Assembly (NCBI RefSeq): GCF_027943255.1
Contig: NC_072893.1
Location: forward strand, 93,999,784 to 94,063,783
DNA: 64,000 nucleotides
Source of the DNA: Anastrepha obliqua
Taxonomy: Eukaryota; Arthropoda; Insecta; Diptera; Tephritidae
Direction: 5' to 3'
Under the pieces are notes generated by a model. That model was not told the origin of the DNA and ran no database searches. It saw only the letters and a program-made list of their open reading frames with translations. Shown piece by piece: positions 54,600-64,000 of the stretch. Positions within the stretch are counted from its first letter, which is position 1; each line of letters starts with the position of its first letter. A program made the position numbers and the translations under genes.

Positions 54600-55745
54600 T
54601 GCGTTACTCCAAATGCTTGGAGCTCACTGATTGACAAACCTCAGAACGGCAATATTTATATGATGACCGATGACAAAGTCTACCAAGGGCCAATATTCTA
54701 ATTTGTTCTTGTAAAGCTGTTCGATATTCACATGTTACAATTTACAACATTAAGCAATAAAATGGGCTGTTGTAAACGTTAGCAACAATACCAGCCTTAA
54801 TCTTTGTCTACAGTTACAGAACTTTGTAAGCAGGTATTAGCATAAAACTCATAGAAAGTCGAAAACTTTAACATTTGAATAATTAGCGCTTAGGCTTAAA
54901 AGAAATTGGCCTAACTAACATTCTTCATTTCGTGTTATCATATGTGTACCAATAAGCTCCCATTACAGTCGGCGATAAAGTGGAGAGGTATATTCTCTAA
55001 CAACTACATTTTAAAAATGTGGACATAGCTAAGCCATATTTGTATGTATGTGTGTGTGTGCACGTTGTAGTATAAATAATGATCGCTGTTTCAAATTAGG
55101 AATTCAAATAGGCCATACGCTCAGAATGTTGCAATAAATTAAGTAAAATAATTTTTTCGGCGCATTGTTTGGCAATTTTGCCTAAATTTTTAAATATGAT
55201 AACTTGAATTTCTTTTTGAAAAAAAAAACCACAAAATGGGTTAAATATGCGGCTATTATGAATTATAATTCAATTAAACTTAGGTATAATAAAATACTCT
55301 ATCAGTTACTTGAGAGTTTTTGGGATCTCACCATATACACAGCAGCGGTAAAGGGTGGTCTATTAATCGTTTTCTTTTTTAAATGCTTTAAAAAACAACT
55401 CAATGATTTTTGCTTTATTAGAAAAAGTAAACCTATTAATTGTGAAATGTTACTTCATTCAAATGGCGTCCCAAGAGTGAAAGAGTCTAAGGGTGTCGTA
55501 GCTGGTTATACAATTATCGCACTTAATGCGCAAAAAGTCGATTCTTGGGAGGGCGGTGTGACATGCTGCGACATCTGTTCGAAGCTAAATACTCGTATCG
55601 TCCAAGTTCACATCAAATTTCAAGCGACAAAACAATCAGTATTAATGTCTATATAATCGAAGTGGCGGATAGTACTCCCAGAAAGTGGGTCGGCTTACAG
55701 AAGGTTTCAAGAAGAAGGTTTTCCTGTAAGAACAGTGACGGCGGT
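54600..55745. other. No gene recognised
   Basis: Upstream region of gene 4. A 150-codon plus-strand frame (55204-55656) begins with TTG, not ATG, and shows no domain; I do not call it. Confidence 0.45.
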
Positions 55746-55747
55746 CT

Positions 55748-56240
55748 GGTGGCTGACATCTTCTTCTTCTTCTTAATTGGCGCGATAACCGCTTACGCGA
55801 TTTTGGCCGAGTTTAACAAAGCGCGCCAGTCGTTTCTTTCTCGTGCTAACCGGCGCCAGTTGGACACACCAAGTGAAGCCAAGTCCTTCTCCACCTGATC
55901 TTTCCAACGCAGAGGAGGCCTTCCTCTTCCTCTGATACCACCAGCTGGTACCGTATCGAATACCTTCAAAGCCCGAGCGTTTGTATCCATTCGGACGACA
56001 TGACCCAGCCAATGAAGCCGCTGGATCTTTATTTGCTGCGCTATGTCTATGTCGTCGTAAAGCTCATACAGCTCAACGTTCCATCACCTGCGATATTCGC
56101 CGCTGCCAACGTGCAAAGGTCCAAAAATCTCGAGCAGAATCTTTCTCTCAAACACTCCAAGCGTCGCTTCATCGGATGTTGTCATCGTCCAAGCATCTGC
56201 GTCATACGTTAGGACGGGCATGATGACAATCTTGTAGACA
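55748..56240 (-). mobile_element. RTE-type LINE, 3' part
   Basis: The minus strand reads, in shifted frames, LHVGSGEYRR-like residues, ELYDDIDIAQQ-like residues, RLHWLGHVVRMDTNARALKV, FDTVPAGGIRGRGRPPLRWK, DQVEKDLASLGVSNWRRLAR and ERNDWRALLNSAKIA. It ends in a (GAA)n tail (TTCTTCTTCTTC at 55760). This is the characteristic RTE C-terminus and 3' end. Confidence 0.8.
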
Positions 56241-56379
56241 TCTTGGCTGACATCTAGAGGGTGCTTAAATTATGGGGTATTTCTCGAACCTGTGAAACAG
56301 TGACAGCTGCGCATGTCACAGAGAATGTGCAGATCCCGATACTCCAATAACAAAGGAACTGTCGTCCCTCTACCCGACC

Positions 56380-56990
56380 ACGACGAGGTGAGAATACGAT
56401 AGCGCTGCTAAAGAACAACAAATTCGCGGGCGCCGACGGACTGTCGGCTGAGCTTTTCAAACATTGCGGCGGGGAACTGGTTAGATGCATGCGTCCATGC
56501 GACCCATGAAAGGAGAATCGACACACACCATCCTCTTGTCTATTTTAAAGCTAAAGCAACTAATCCAGCCCTAACGCAGAAGCTTGGAAGATGACAACAT
56601 CCGATGAGGCAACCCTTGGAGTGTTTGAGAGGAAGATTCTGCGTAAGATTTTTGCACTTTTGCACGTTAGTGACGGCGAGTATCGCAGGCGTTGGAACAA
56701 TGAGCTGTATGAGCTTTACGACGACATAAATATAGTGTAGCGAATAAAGATCCAGCGGCTACGTTGGCTGGGTTATGTCGTTCGAATGGAAACAAACGCT
56801 CCGGCTCTGAAAGTATTCGATGCGTTACCAGCTGGTGATAGCAGAGGAAGTTGGAAAGATCAGGTGGAGAAGGATTTGGCTTCAAATGGGGCTGGTTAGC
56901 ACGAGAAAAAAATGACTGACGCGTTTTGTTAAATTCGGCCAATATCTCGGAGAGCGCGACCATCAAGAAGAGATAAAGAAACGAATTAAT
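56380..56990 (+). mobile_element. RTE-type LINE, internally deleted copy
   Basis: The plus strand has an RT N-terminal bit (LLKNNKFAGADGLSAELFKH, GGELV). After a large deletion comes the C-terminal block (EYRRRWNNELYELYDDI and RWLGYVVRMETNAPALKVFD), then GTTAAATTCGGCCAA. Opposite orientation to the copy at 55748-56240, giving a head-to-head inverted pair of related sequences. Confidence 0.7.
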
Positions 56991-58300
56991 GGTCCAACTA
57001 TGCATAGTTTCGAAAAAAAAAATGCATCAGCGATAGTAGCACACTCAAATCCACCCCAAACGATCTGAGAGTGCGTTGAATTCATATTCAATATTTTTAT
57101 TTGGTAACAGTGCAGCCAAGATGGAAACTCACTCCGCCAAAAATGTCTTTTCACCACTGGACCATTCAAGAGACGTAGTAATCGCTTTAAAAATAAGTTA
57201 GAGATAGTTGAAATTCGATAGAAATAAAAAAATAATAATAATTTTATGAATCTTAAGCTTTGAAAATTGAAAAACAATTATTCATCTCCCGTTTCGGAAA
57301 TTTGTAAACCTAATAGTTGTTTAGCGGTTAGTACAGCGGTTAGTGGACTACCGACATCATATTAAAAATTCCAGCGACGCCTTTATAAACAAAACTACTC
57401 ATCAAGTATACTTGCGAACGATTAGTTACATCTTTATATCCATAAATATATTCCATATTTACAAACGTATATACAATTTCGTTATACGCGTGTTAGCAAC
57501 TCTTCTCCTCGTAAATCGTATTACCAATTGTGGTGATATTTTTTGTACTAGTGGAGTTTCCTCTATGGTTTGAAGGTATATCTGCACCGTTAGGTATTTG
57601 TGGAGAAATTTGCTGAAATCGTATTTACAAAATTATTAATTTGCATAGAAGCCCGTTGTAAAAAAAGATGATTAAGGTGGAACATTGATATGCAAATTTA
57701 GACTCATAAACATTTCCTCTTACACTTGAATTCAGCTTGTAGATTTGACTTACTTTGTAGATTTTGATCTAAAGAACACATTTATTAAAAAAAAATTTTA
57801 AATTTTTTATTTTAGAGTCAGTTTACATAGATGACCAGAGCTAAAGTAAGTAGTGAATTCAATTGAATTGTGTTAGGAATGTAAGAATTTGAATTGTTTA
57901 GTGATCTAGAAACAATTGTTATTACACTATAAAAGTTGGATTCTGTGTTTGGAGCGACAGAACTTCGCTTCAATTTCGGCCATATCTGGTCAAAAATGTT
58001 CGGTTTAGTTTCGATTCGCATTCAGCCGAACTTTGGCACAAATTTATTTAAATTTTATTGCATCGTGCAAATACATATTATATGAACTCTTAGTTTTTTT
58101 AACAAACTTAGTATATTCGTGTGAAAGACCACATTATGTACTGAAGAAAATTCTTCTCCTTCAAGTGTAGCTAGTGAGTTAATGGTAAGCTCTGAAAGTC
58201 AGCTCTATCCGGATAGGAAGTGCGGTTATAAAGTGAAGATGCCGATAACCTATTTTTCTAATGCATTTATAAACTTTTTTATTCATTAAATTATAAAATT
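56991..58300. other. No gene recognised
   Basis: AT-rich interval between LINE remnants; no supported coding region. Confidence 0.45.
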
Positions 58301-58309
58301 ATTCGACTA

Positions 58310-59370
58310 TGTTAGGTAGGTAGGTAGGGTGGTTGTCATAGAGACACTCTTAGACCTTTCGCAGGTCCATTGTGATACCACTGGAGCTTATCCTTACTCT
58401 ACGTAATCCTTTTCAAAGCATCCGGTTGCTTTAATAAACGAGCAGAGCTTCGTTAGTTTTAGATGGGCTATGTCCGCTACATCGGTTAGAAATGCTGTAT
58501 CAAGAGTGCGTAGCCTTCTCATAGCTAGGCTTTCACCCTCACATAAAAGGTGTCTGACTGTTTCCTCTTCTTCTGTATTAAGACAGCTTCTACAGAAATC
58601 GAAGTACGGGAGTCCTAACCTTCTAGCGTGGCTGCCTATTAAACAATGACCAGTTAATACACCTATCATTTTTCTTATAGATTCTCTGTTGAATCTTAGC
58701 AAGATCTTCGATCGACCGCTGTTCCAGTTCGGCCATGTCTGTCTGCTTAGTTCGCATGTTGTGAGGTTTTGCCAGGTTGTATTTACCTTTTTGATGGTTT
58801 CCCTGCCTATAAGTACTTTACAAGTGGCTATGGGCATGGGTATCGGCGCCTTATCCGGTTCGAGATCGAGCGTTGTACCGGTTCGTGCAAGTTCATCCGC
58901 CTTACAGTTTCCTGCAATATTCCTGTGGCCTGGTACTCAGATAAGGTGCACCTTGTAGCACTTAGATACGTCATTTAGTAGTTTAAAACATTCTAGAACT
59001 GTTTTTGACAAGTGCGTTTTTGATTCAAGCGCTTTTATTGCTGCTTGACTGGCCGAGTAAATGAAGACTTCATTTGTGGATAATACTCTCATTTTTATTT
59101 CTGTAAGTCCCTCTTTTATGGCAGTGACTTCCGCCTGAAATACACTGCAATGATCAGGTAAGCGAAATGATTGGCATACTCCGAGTTTAACGGAGTAGAC
59201 CCCTCCACCTACTTTGTTGTCCAGTTTTGAGCCATCTGTGTAGATGTTTAAATCATTTTTCTTAACAATGATACCGTTATCCCATTCCTCTTTGGAAGGA
59301 AATACTGTGACTAAGGATTTATTAAAATTGAAGTCTATGCTTGTTGATTACTTGAAATCTTGAAAATGTT
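58310..59370 (-). mobile_element. LOA/R1-type LINE, RNase H end
   Basis: The minus strand reads RNase H motifs: NIYTDGSKLDNKVGGGVYSV (59240), CSVFQAEVTAIKEGL, IYSASQAAIKAL where Ala replaces a catalytic Asp, and VPGHRNIAGNCKADELARTG after a TGA in place of a Trp codon (~58938). Then come IRKMIGVLTGHCLIGSHARR, CRSCLNTEEEETVRHLLCEG and a stop near 58397. The 3' tail is (CCTA)n. RT is absent. Similar in layout to the LOA element at 37-42 kb, but a distinct family. Confidence 0.8.
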
Positions 59371-59379
59371 CAATTCGTT

Positions 59380-60537
59380 TCGACCGTAAAAACCTATGTT
59401 ATATACAATAAAGTTGTTTGCTTTTAGTCGTTCGTGAGTTATAGCGTCGCAAACATGGAGCAAAATAAAGAGAAAATACGGCATATTTTACAGTACTACT
59501 ACGATAAAGGCAAAAATGCATCTCATGCTGCTCGAAACAGTTTCCATTTCCACCGCACAACGATGGTTTCAACGTTTTCGTTCTGGTGCAGAGGTGATCG
59601 AAGATGCGCCACGGTCCGGAAAGCCTGTCGTCGAAAATTGCGATAAAATCGCTGAATTGATCGAAAGAGACCGGCATAATAGCAGCCGTAGCATCGGCCA
59701 AGAGCTGGGCATGAGTCATCAAACCGTTATAAACCATTTGAAGAAGCTTGGATTCAAAAAGAAGCTCGATGTATGGGTGCCACACGACTTCACGCAAAAC
59801 AACATTTTTGCCCGTATGGATGCATGCGAATCGCTTCTGAATCGCAACAAAATCGACCCGTTTTTGAAACGGATGGTGACTGGCGATGAAAAGTGGGGCA
59901 CTTACGACAACGTGAAGCTCAAACGGTCGTGGTCGAAAAGCGGTGAAGCTGCCCAGACGGTGGTCAAGCCTGGATTGACGGCCAGGAAGGTTCTTCTGTG
60001 TGTTTGGTGAGATTGGCAGGGAATCATCCACTATGAGCTGCTCCCCTATGGCCAAACGCTCAATTCGGACCTGTACTGCCAACAAATGGACCGCTTGAAT
60101 GCAGCACTGATGCAGAAGAGGCCATCTTTGATCAACAGAGGCCGAATTGTCTTCCATCAGAACAACGCCAGGCCACACATCTTTGGGGACGCGCCAGGAG
60201 ATCCGGGAGCTCGGCTGGGAGGTTCTTTTGCATCCACCGTATAGTCCGGATCTCGCACCAAGTGATTACCACCTATTGCTGTCCATGGCGAACGAGCTTG
60301 GTAGTCGGAAGTTGTCCACAAGAGAGTCCTGTGAAAATTGGCTCTCCGAGTTTTTTGACAATAGAGAAGCGAGCTTCTACTTATAAGAGTGGCATTATGA
60401 AGTTGGCATATCGTTGGGAACTCGTCATCGAAAAAAACGGCGCATATTTGACTTAAATCGCATTATTATAACCAATTTTATGAACAATTGAAAATTCAAT
60501 AAAAATACCGCAAGACTTTTTTGACAACCTTTATGTA
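59380..60537 (+). pseudogene. mariner, several lesions, 5' end lost
   Basis: ATG 59455 starts EQNKEKIRHILQYYYDKGKN. A frameshift near 59540 leads into WFQRFRSGAEVIEDAPRSGK, then SIGQELGMSHQTVINHLKKL (HTH), WVPHDF, TGDEKW (first Asp), a TGA at 60008, FHQNNARPH where Asn replaces the second catalytic Asp, and YSPDLAPSDYHLLLSM (third Asp). The right terminal repeat is ACCGCAAGACTTTTTTGACA (60507-60526); the left one is not present at the LINE junction. cecropia/irritans-like. Confidence 0.85.
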
Positions 60538-60908
60538 TAATAATTTATGAGTATAAGGTTCAGTGAATTTGACATATTTCGCCTCAGTAGCCCTAAAGCC
60601 GAGTAAGCTTTCGAAATAATATGACTTTTGTGACTTTTAAATGAAAAGTTATTTGACTAAATAGCCCCAAGTCCTTTAATATCCTTTCAAAAATAAAAAA
60701 TGAGAAATGTTGTAAGACGCCGGCAAGATATTGTAAGTGTTTGAATAGGTGACCTTAAAGCACTTTTTGATGTTTAAAGAATAGAGATATATATTGTAAT
60801 GGGCCTACTTGTCCACCACATTTCGCTTGAAATGCGAATTGTGCCGTAAGTTGTTCGATTATTCCAATGGTTTTTTAAACAAACTGCGATAATATAATCA
60901 GATTCATA
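60538..60908. other. No gene recognised
   Basis: Spacer between two mariner remnants. Confidence 0.45.
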
Positions 60909-61260
60909 CGAGGGCGGGTCAATAAGTCCGTGACTTTTTGTATTTCTGACCTATTTACTGAAAAAGAAATACTGCTCCTGTCAACAGGCATCTGTCAGTT
61001 GACTCCTGTCAAAATTTGAACGTGGTGCGTCAGTTAGTTTTTGTTTTACAGCTACCTTAATCAGACTACCCAGTAGTTTACAGTCGACCACAAACGCAAT
61101 CGTGTAACAACTTCACAGGAAGGTTTGGCGTTGTTTAATCGCAATATGGAGGAGTTTTTGCGCCATTTTGTAACCGTGGACGAAACATGGATCCATAACC
61201 ATACACCAGAGACCAAACAACAGTCGAAACAGTGGGTTTCTAAGGGTGAATCGGCTCAAT
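60909..61260 (+). mobile_element. mariner 5' end plus catalytic scrap
   Basis: TA then CGAGGGCGGGTCAATAAGTC is a mariner terminal repeat. After about 200 bases the plus strand reads LFNRNMEEFLRHFVTVDETW (first Asp) and IHNHTPETKQQSKQW followed by a stop. The N-terminal domain is deleted and the 3' half missing. Confidence 0.75.
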
Positions 61261-61850
61261 AAGCACACGAAATTCACATATATTTTTTCGAGTAAAGAAA
61301 ATACTATGGAATGAAGAGAAACCTATTAGAAAACAATTAGTCTTGTCGTTTTCTTCATTACTGCTTGTATAGATGTTGCCTATTTTTTAGTTTATGCTTA
61401 TGTAATGAATATAGATCACAATATTCCACAGTATGGCAACTTTATCTGCGCTTACTTTTTCTTTTAAATTGTTTTGAAGATGTTTGGCAAGTCTGAAAGT
61501 GGTTTTGATCATTACTTGAATAAATTTAGTTTACTTGTTCAAAAATAAATCAATTTGAAACGGGTGCCTTTTTGTATACTGAAATAAATTACCCGCGATT
61601 TGAATTATCATACCCTGATGTCCCACTTAATAATTTTACACCGAAACATGAAGCGAACTCTGATTGGTTGAACGCGTGCATTCAAAAATTCCAAGAACAG
61701 CTGGCGCTCACTGGAGATTGACGCATCTTAACCTCATATTTTCTTTATTCTCTTTGCAAATCCTAGTCCATTGATTTTGTGATTTTTTCTCTAAATAAAA
61801 AACTTTTTGTATTTGAAATTTCTTACACTTCTTATAGATATTTTATTAAA
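61261..61850. other. No gene recognised; 3' flank of gene 5
   Basis: AT-rich, no coding region. The AATAAA signals closest to gene 5 on the minus strand lie near 61845-61855. Confidence 0.45.
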
Positions 61851-61939
61851 GCAAGAATAAATAGATTTACTTTATCGTTTTTTATGCTTAAAATCTATGT
61901 TTTATATAAATAAATGAACTAGTTGATTTGTTTTGCTTA

Positions 61940-62984
61940 TTAGGCAGCCTGTGCGAAAATTCTTCCCTCGAACGCAACAGGTGCTTCGCCGGCTAGAACA
62001 CTATAGGAATCCTCATCCATTACATATTCGTGGTGTTTCTGCGGGCGTTTCCTTTGTGAGGATTTCCGTTTTGTATTGCGAGAACCTTTTTTCGATGATT
62101 TGCGACTTGGTTTGCTCGATCTTGTCTTTTTCTGACTTTTGTTGTTGCCACGATGATAACTGCTGTTGTTGGAAGGACGACGCTTGACCGAGCTCTTCAC
62201 ATTCGGCTTACGTACAGATTTGCGGCGTTGACTTTGAGGTCTAGAGCGATTGGAGACATTCTGTTTGCGATGTGACTTGCGAACATTGTTGTTGGTATTG
62301 CGACGGCGTATGCGTTTGCGCCGACGTACAGCACGTTCTTCGGGCAGTAAGCCATCATCTTCGTCATCGTCATATTCGCGGATCTTGTGGGCAGTGCGTT
62401 GTAAACCGTTGGATTTCTGTATTCTAAATACTGGATAGTCTTGAAGGCTCTTGAGATGACGGGCCAAACGAGCCTGAAGTTGGGAGAAAATGAAAGAAAA
62501 TGAATTTGTAAGAAAAATATTATTCTGTGGTAGCTCGTGAGACTCACCATGCCTGGCTGCGCAAGTACCTCGGCGTTTATTTCAAGTTCAAGATTTTTTT
62601 TCTTACTATCTTCTGCTTGAATAGCAGCCGCTTCCTGATCTGCTAATGCTTCCTCTTCGATCGGTTTGTCCTGTTCCTCGTCCTTCTTATCGTCTACCTC
62701 GACGATTACAATAGGCATTTCCTGTAATTCCGATTTAGCAGGAATTGACTCAGCAAGTGGTTGGTTAGCCTGAGGCTGAGGCAATTCCACGGCTGCTTCA
62801 TCGTTCCTCGCTTCAATAATAGCTTCAGCAGCAGAGAGTTCTTCTAAAAATTGAGGAATGAGCGGGGAGTTAGTTTAGCAATTTTGTCTATTCCAATTAT
62901 GATTTACATACCAGCACCAATGCTGCTTAGCAACGACATAGCGCATAAAAGCGCCAGCAAAGCACACAAACCGAACTTTGCCAT
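61940..62984 (-). CDS. Secreted Glu-rich/Arg-Lys-rich protein, cluster member 5
   Basis: The predicted protein has 300 residues in three exons. Exon 1 (62984-62912) encodes signal peptide FGLCALLALLCAMSLLSSIGA. A 68 bp phase-1 intron (62911-62844) leads to exon 2 (62843-62548), which is acidic (Glu/Asp/Gln-rich, residues 25-123). A second, 74 bp phase-0 intron (62547-62474, GTGAGT to TTCAG) leads to exon 3 (62473-61940), with EYDDDEDDGLLPEERAVRRR and then a long Arg/Lys/Ser/Asn region (about 160-270). The tail is acidic and hydrophobic (YVMDEDSYSVLAGEAPVAFE). It differs from members 3 and 4 by lacking a Thr block and by the extra intron, but shares signal exon, first-intron phase and charge pattern. 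Function unknown. Confidence 0.85.
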
Positions 62985-63085
62985 TGTATGCTAATTTCGA
63001 TATTTAATGCTAGTCGAGTAGGCTTTCGAGACTTCAGCACACGTTTAGTTACCAAGACGTTATGCGAGTAAGAAACGCGCTGTCG

Positions 63086-63093
63086 CTCTTATA
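63086..63093 (-). promoter_or_regulatory. TATA box of cluster gene 5
   Basis: TATAAGAG on the minus strand about 105 bp upstream of the ATG, the same spacing as at gene 2. Confidence 0.6.
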
Positions 63094-63109
63094 TCGCCAT
63101 TTGTAAATG

Positions 63110-63815
63110 TGTTAAATATAAAAAAATTGTCTGACCAGATCTTGGCAAAAACGGAGTGAAGGAAAGTTTAGCGCGAATATCATTTTCTAGCTACGTTAGC
63201 GATTTGCTGGCTAAGCAGTGAAACATTGGACCTGCGACGTTCGCATCTCTCTGCCATGAGCACTAATCGTTTATATGTACATATTTAGTTGCTACCAATT
63301 TCCTATTCAGGAGGAAAGCATAGCATTGACAGTTTGGTGTAAAATTTATAATTCGTACGCGGTGAAATTTACCAAAATGCAAATGCACGATATTTAACGG
63401 TTTTGTTGGAAGAAAGAAAGAAGGCTAAGGTTGGAATGAAATAATGTGTAATACGATCTTGATTAATGGCATGAGCGTTGGAGTAGTCGCTTTTATTAGC
63501 GACTGGCGTTACATTACTTTCACCGAAGATATTTTTGGAGAAGAATACCAGAAAGGTAACTATTGAAGTGAGTACAAATATTTTCGATGAATAATCTTTA
63601 ATGAAAATCTTAATTTTGTTCGGTAAATTTTTTACTCTCTCACTTTGGACTCTATTCCAAATTTTAATTTCTTTCAATGAAAACTATTTTTCTCTTTCCA
63701 ATTCAATATTTAAGGTGCTTGCTATCTTCACGTAAAGTCCTTTCCCTTTTTGTGCGTTTTCATTAATTTCTGTTTGAATAAAAATATATACTTTGTTTTG
63801 TTTTAAATCACATTC
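63110..63815. other. Spacer between genes 5 and 6
   Basis: No transposon recognised here. A 102-codon minus-strand frame (63369-63677) has one hydrophobic stretch (VLTSIVTFLVFF) but starts with TTG and lacks support. Confidence 0.45.
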
Positions 63816-63817
63816 GT

Positions 63818-63823
63818 TTTATT
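63818..63823 (-). terminator. Possible polyadenylation signal of gene 6
   Basis: AATAAA on the minus strand about 100 bp downstream of the gene 6 stop codon. Confidence 0.4.
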
Positions 63824-63919
63824 TATCATATTTTCCATTTCATCAAGTAGTCTGAGTAGTCGCCGATTTTCCCTTATCGATTTTACTAAGGCTTTTGAAT
63901 TGTTGTTCCATCGATAATT

Positions 63920-64000
63920 TCAACCTTGCACCACTTGCACGGGACGTCTGCTACGACGATTGCCTCGCCGCCTTGTAGCACCACCAACCTGATATACGCG
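63920..64000 (-). CDS. Arg-rich C-terminus, cluster member 6 (partial)
   Basis: The last 26 codons and TGA stop of a minus-strand gene whose 5' part lies beyond the window. Visible residues: RVYQVGGATRRRGNRRSRRP and VQVVQG. The Arg runs, the position and orientation in the row, and the short hydrophobic last residues (compare IVRIAV at the end of member 4) suggest a sixth member. With so little sequence the call is tentative. Confidence 0.6.
   Translation of the reverse strand, partial: RVYQVGGATRRRGNRRSRRPVQVVQG

Noticed and set aside
55204..55656. 150-codon plus-strand open frame
   Set aside because: Starts with TTG, no domain or signal peptide, runs through AT-rich sequence next to LINE debris. 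Chance ORF is the simplest reading.
59399..60178. 259-codon minus-strand frame
   Set aside because: It is the antisense shadow of the mariner transposase on the plus strand.
62197..62790. Frame running through the second intron of gene 5 as a separate protein
   Set aside because: The sequence past 62548 is noncoding in style and begins with a GTGAGT donor; the acidic exon 2 is better joined to exon 3.
20586..62984. Cluster proteins as protamines or histone-like nuclear proteins
   Set aside because: The Arg-rich tails suggest it, but each complete model begins with a clear signal peptide joined in frame by a canonical intron.
63369..63677. 102-codon minus-strand frame with one hydrophobic stretch between genes 5 and 6
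   Set aside because: The initiator is TTG, no splice-compatible signal exon was found and it lacks the charge pattern of the cluster.

Overview
The window looks like nuclear DNA of a higher dipteran, most likely a tephritid fruit fly. It is AT-rich, its protein-coding genes have tiny introns (63-74 bp), and it is packed with Tc1/mariner, piggyBac, Helitron, jockey/LOA/RTE/CR1-like and foldback elements. Four copies show DD41D (rosa-like) transposase features, a lineage I associate with tephritids. The species cannot be fixed from the sequence alone.

The only host genes I can support are six minus-strand genes at about 7.0-7.6, 20.6-21.5, 44.9-45.8, 53.6-54.5, 61.9-63.0 and 63.9-64.0 kb (the last cut by the window edge). 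Five are complete. Each starts with a short exon that is almost only a signal peptide. A 63-74 bp phase-1 intron follows, then the mature protein. The mature proteins are low-complexity polyampholytes: an acidic Asp/Glu-rich part, sometimes a Thr/Ser mucin-like block, and a Lys/Arg-rich C-terminal region. Members 3 and 4 share a clear motif (GRV-I/L-S, then INRL-x-SLKG). A TATA box lies about 85-125 bp upstream of each start codon. I read this as a fast-evolving tandem family of secreted proteins and do not recognise a named homologue.

Everything else is mostly transposons and their wreckage. From left to right: a CR1-like LINE with a foldback element (0.1-2.1 kb); mariner and MITE fragments (3.2-4.3 kb); an LOA-like LINE remnant (4.7-6.7 kb); gene 1; a LINE split by a 765 bp foldback element (8.3-9.65 kb); a DD41D fragment; a SINE tail invaded by a Helitron whose Rep/helicase gene is reduced to a 149-codon fusion (10.8-12.4 kb); a CR1-like LINE whose ORF is split by a mariner (12.5-14.8 kb); further mariner and MITE pieces; a complete piggyBac element with TTAA target duplication (16.7-19.0 kb); gene 2.

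The long 21.6-44.9 kb interval holds a DD41D element (23.5-24.8 kb), a mariner with a single frameshift (25.4-26.7 kb), RTE fragments, two TTAA-flanked foldbacks (28.2 and 31.6 kb), a second DD41D element (33.1-34.5 kb), a mariner with a single premature stop (34.9-36.2 kb), and a jockey element (36.57-43.83 kb) split by a full-length LOA-type retrotransposon (37.1-42.5 kb) with two intact ORFs and a 15 bp target duplication. Gene 3 follows, then decayed mariners, a tRNA-like relic, an LOA-like fragment, a SINE hit by a deleted DD41D element, gene 4, RTE pieces, an LOA/R1-type RNase H remnant, two mariners, gene 5 and the edge of gene 6. No CRISPR arrays, rRNA genes or intact tRNA genes were seen.
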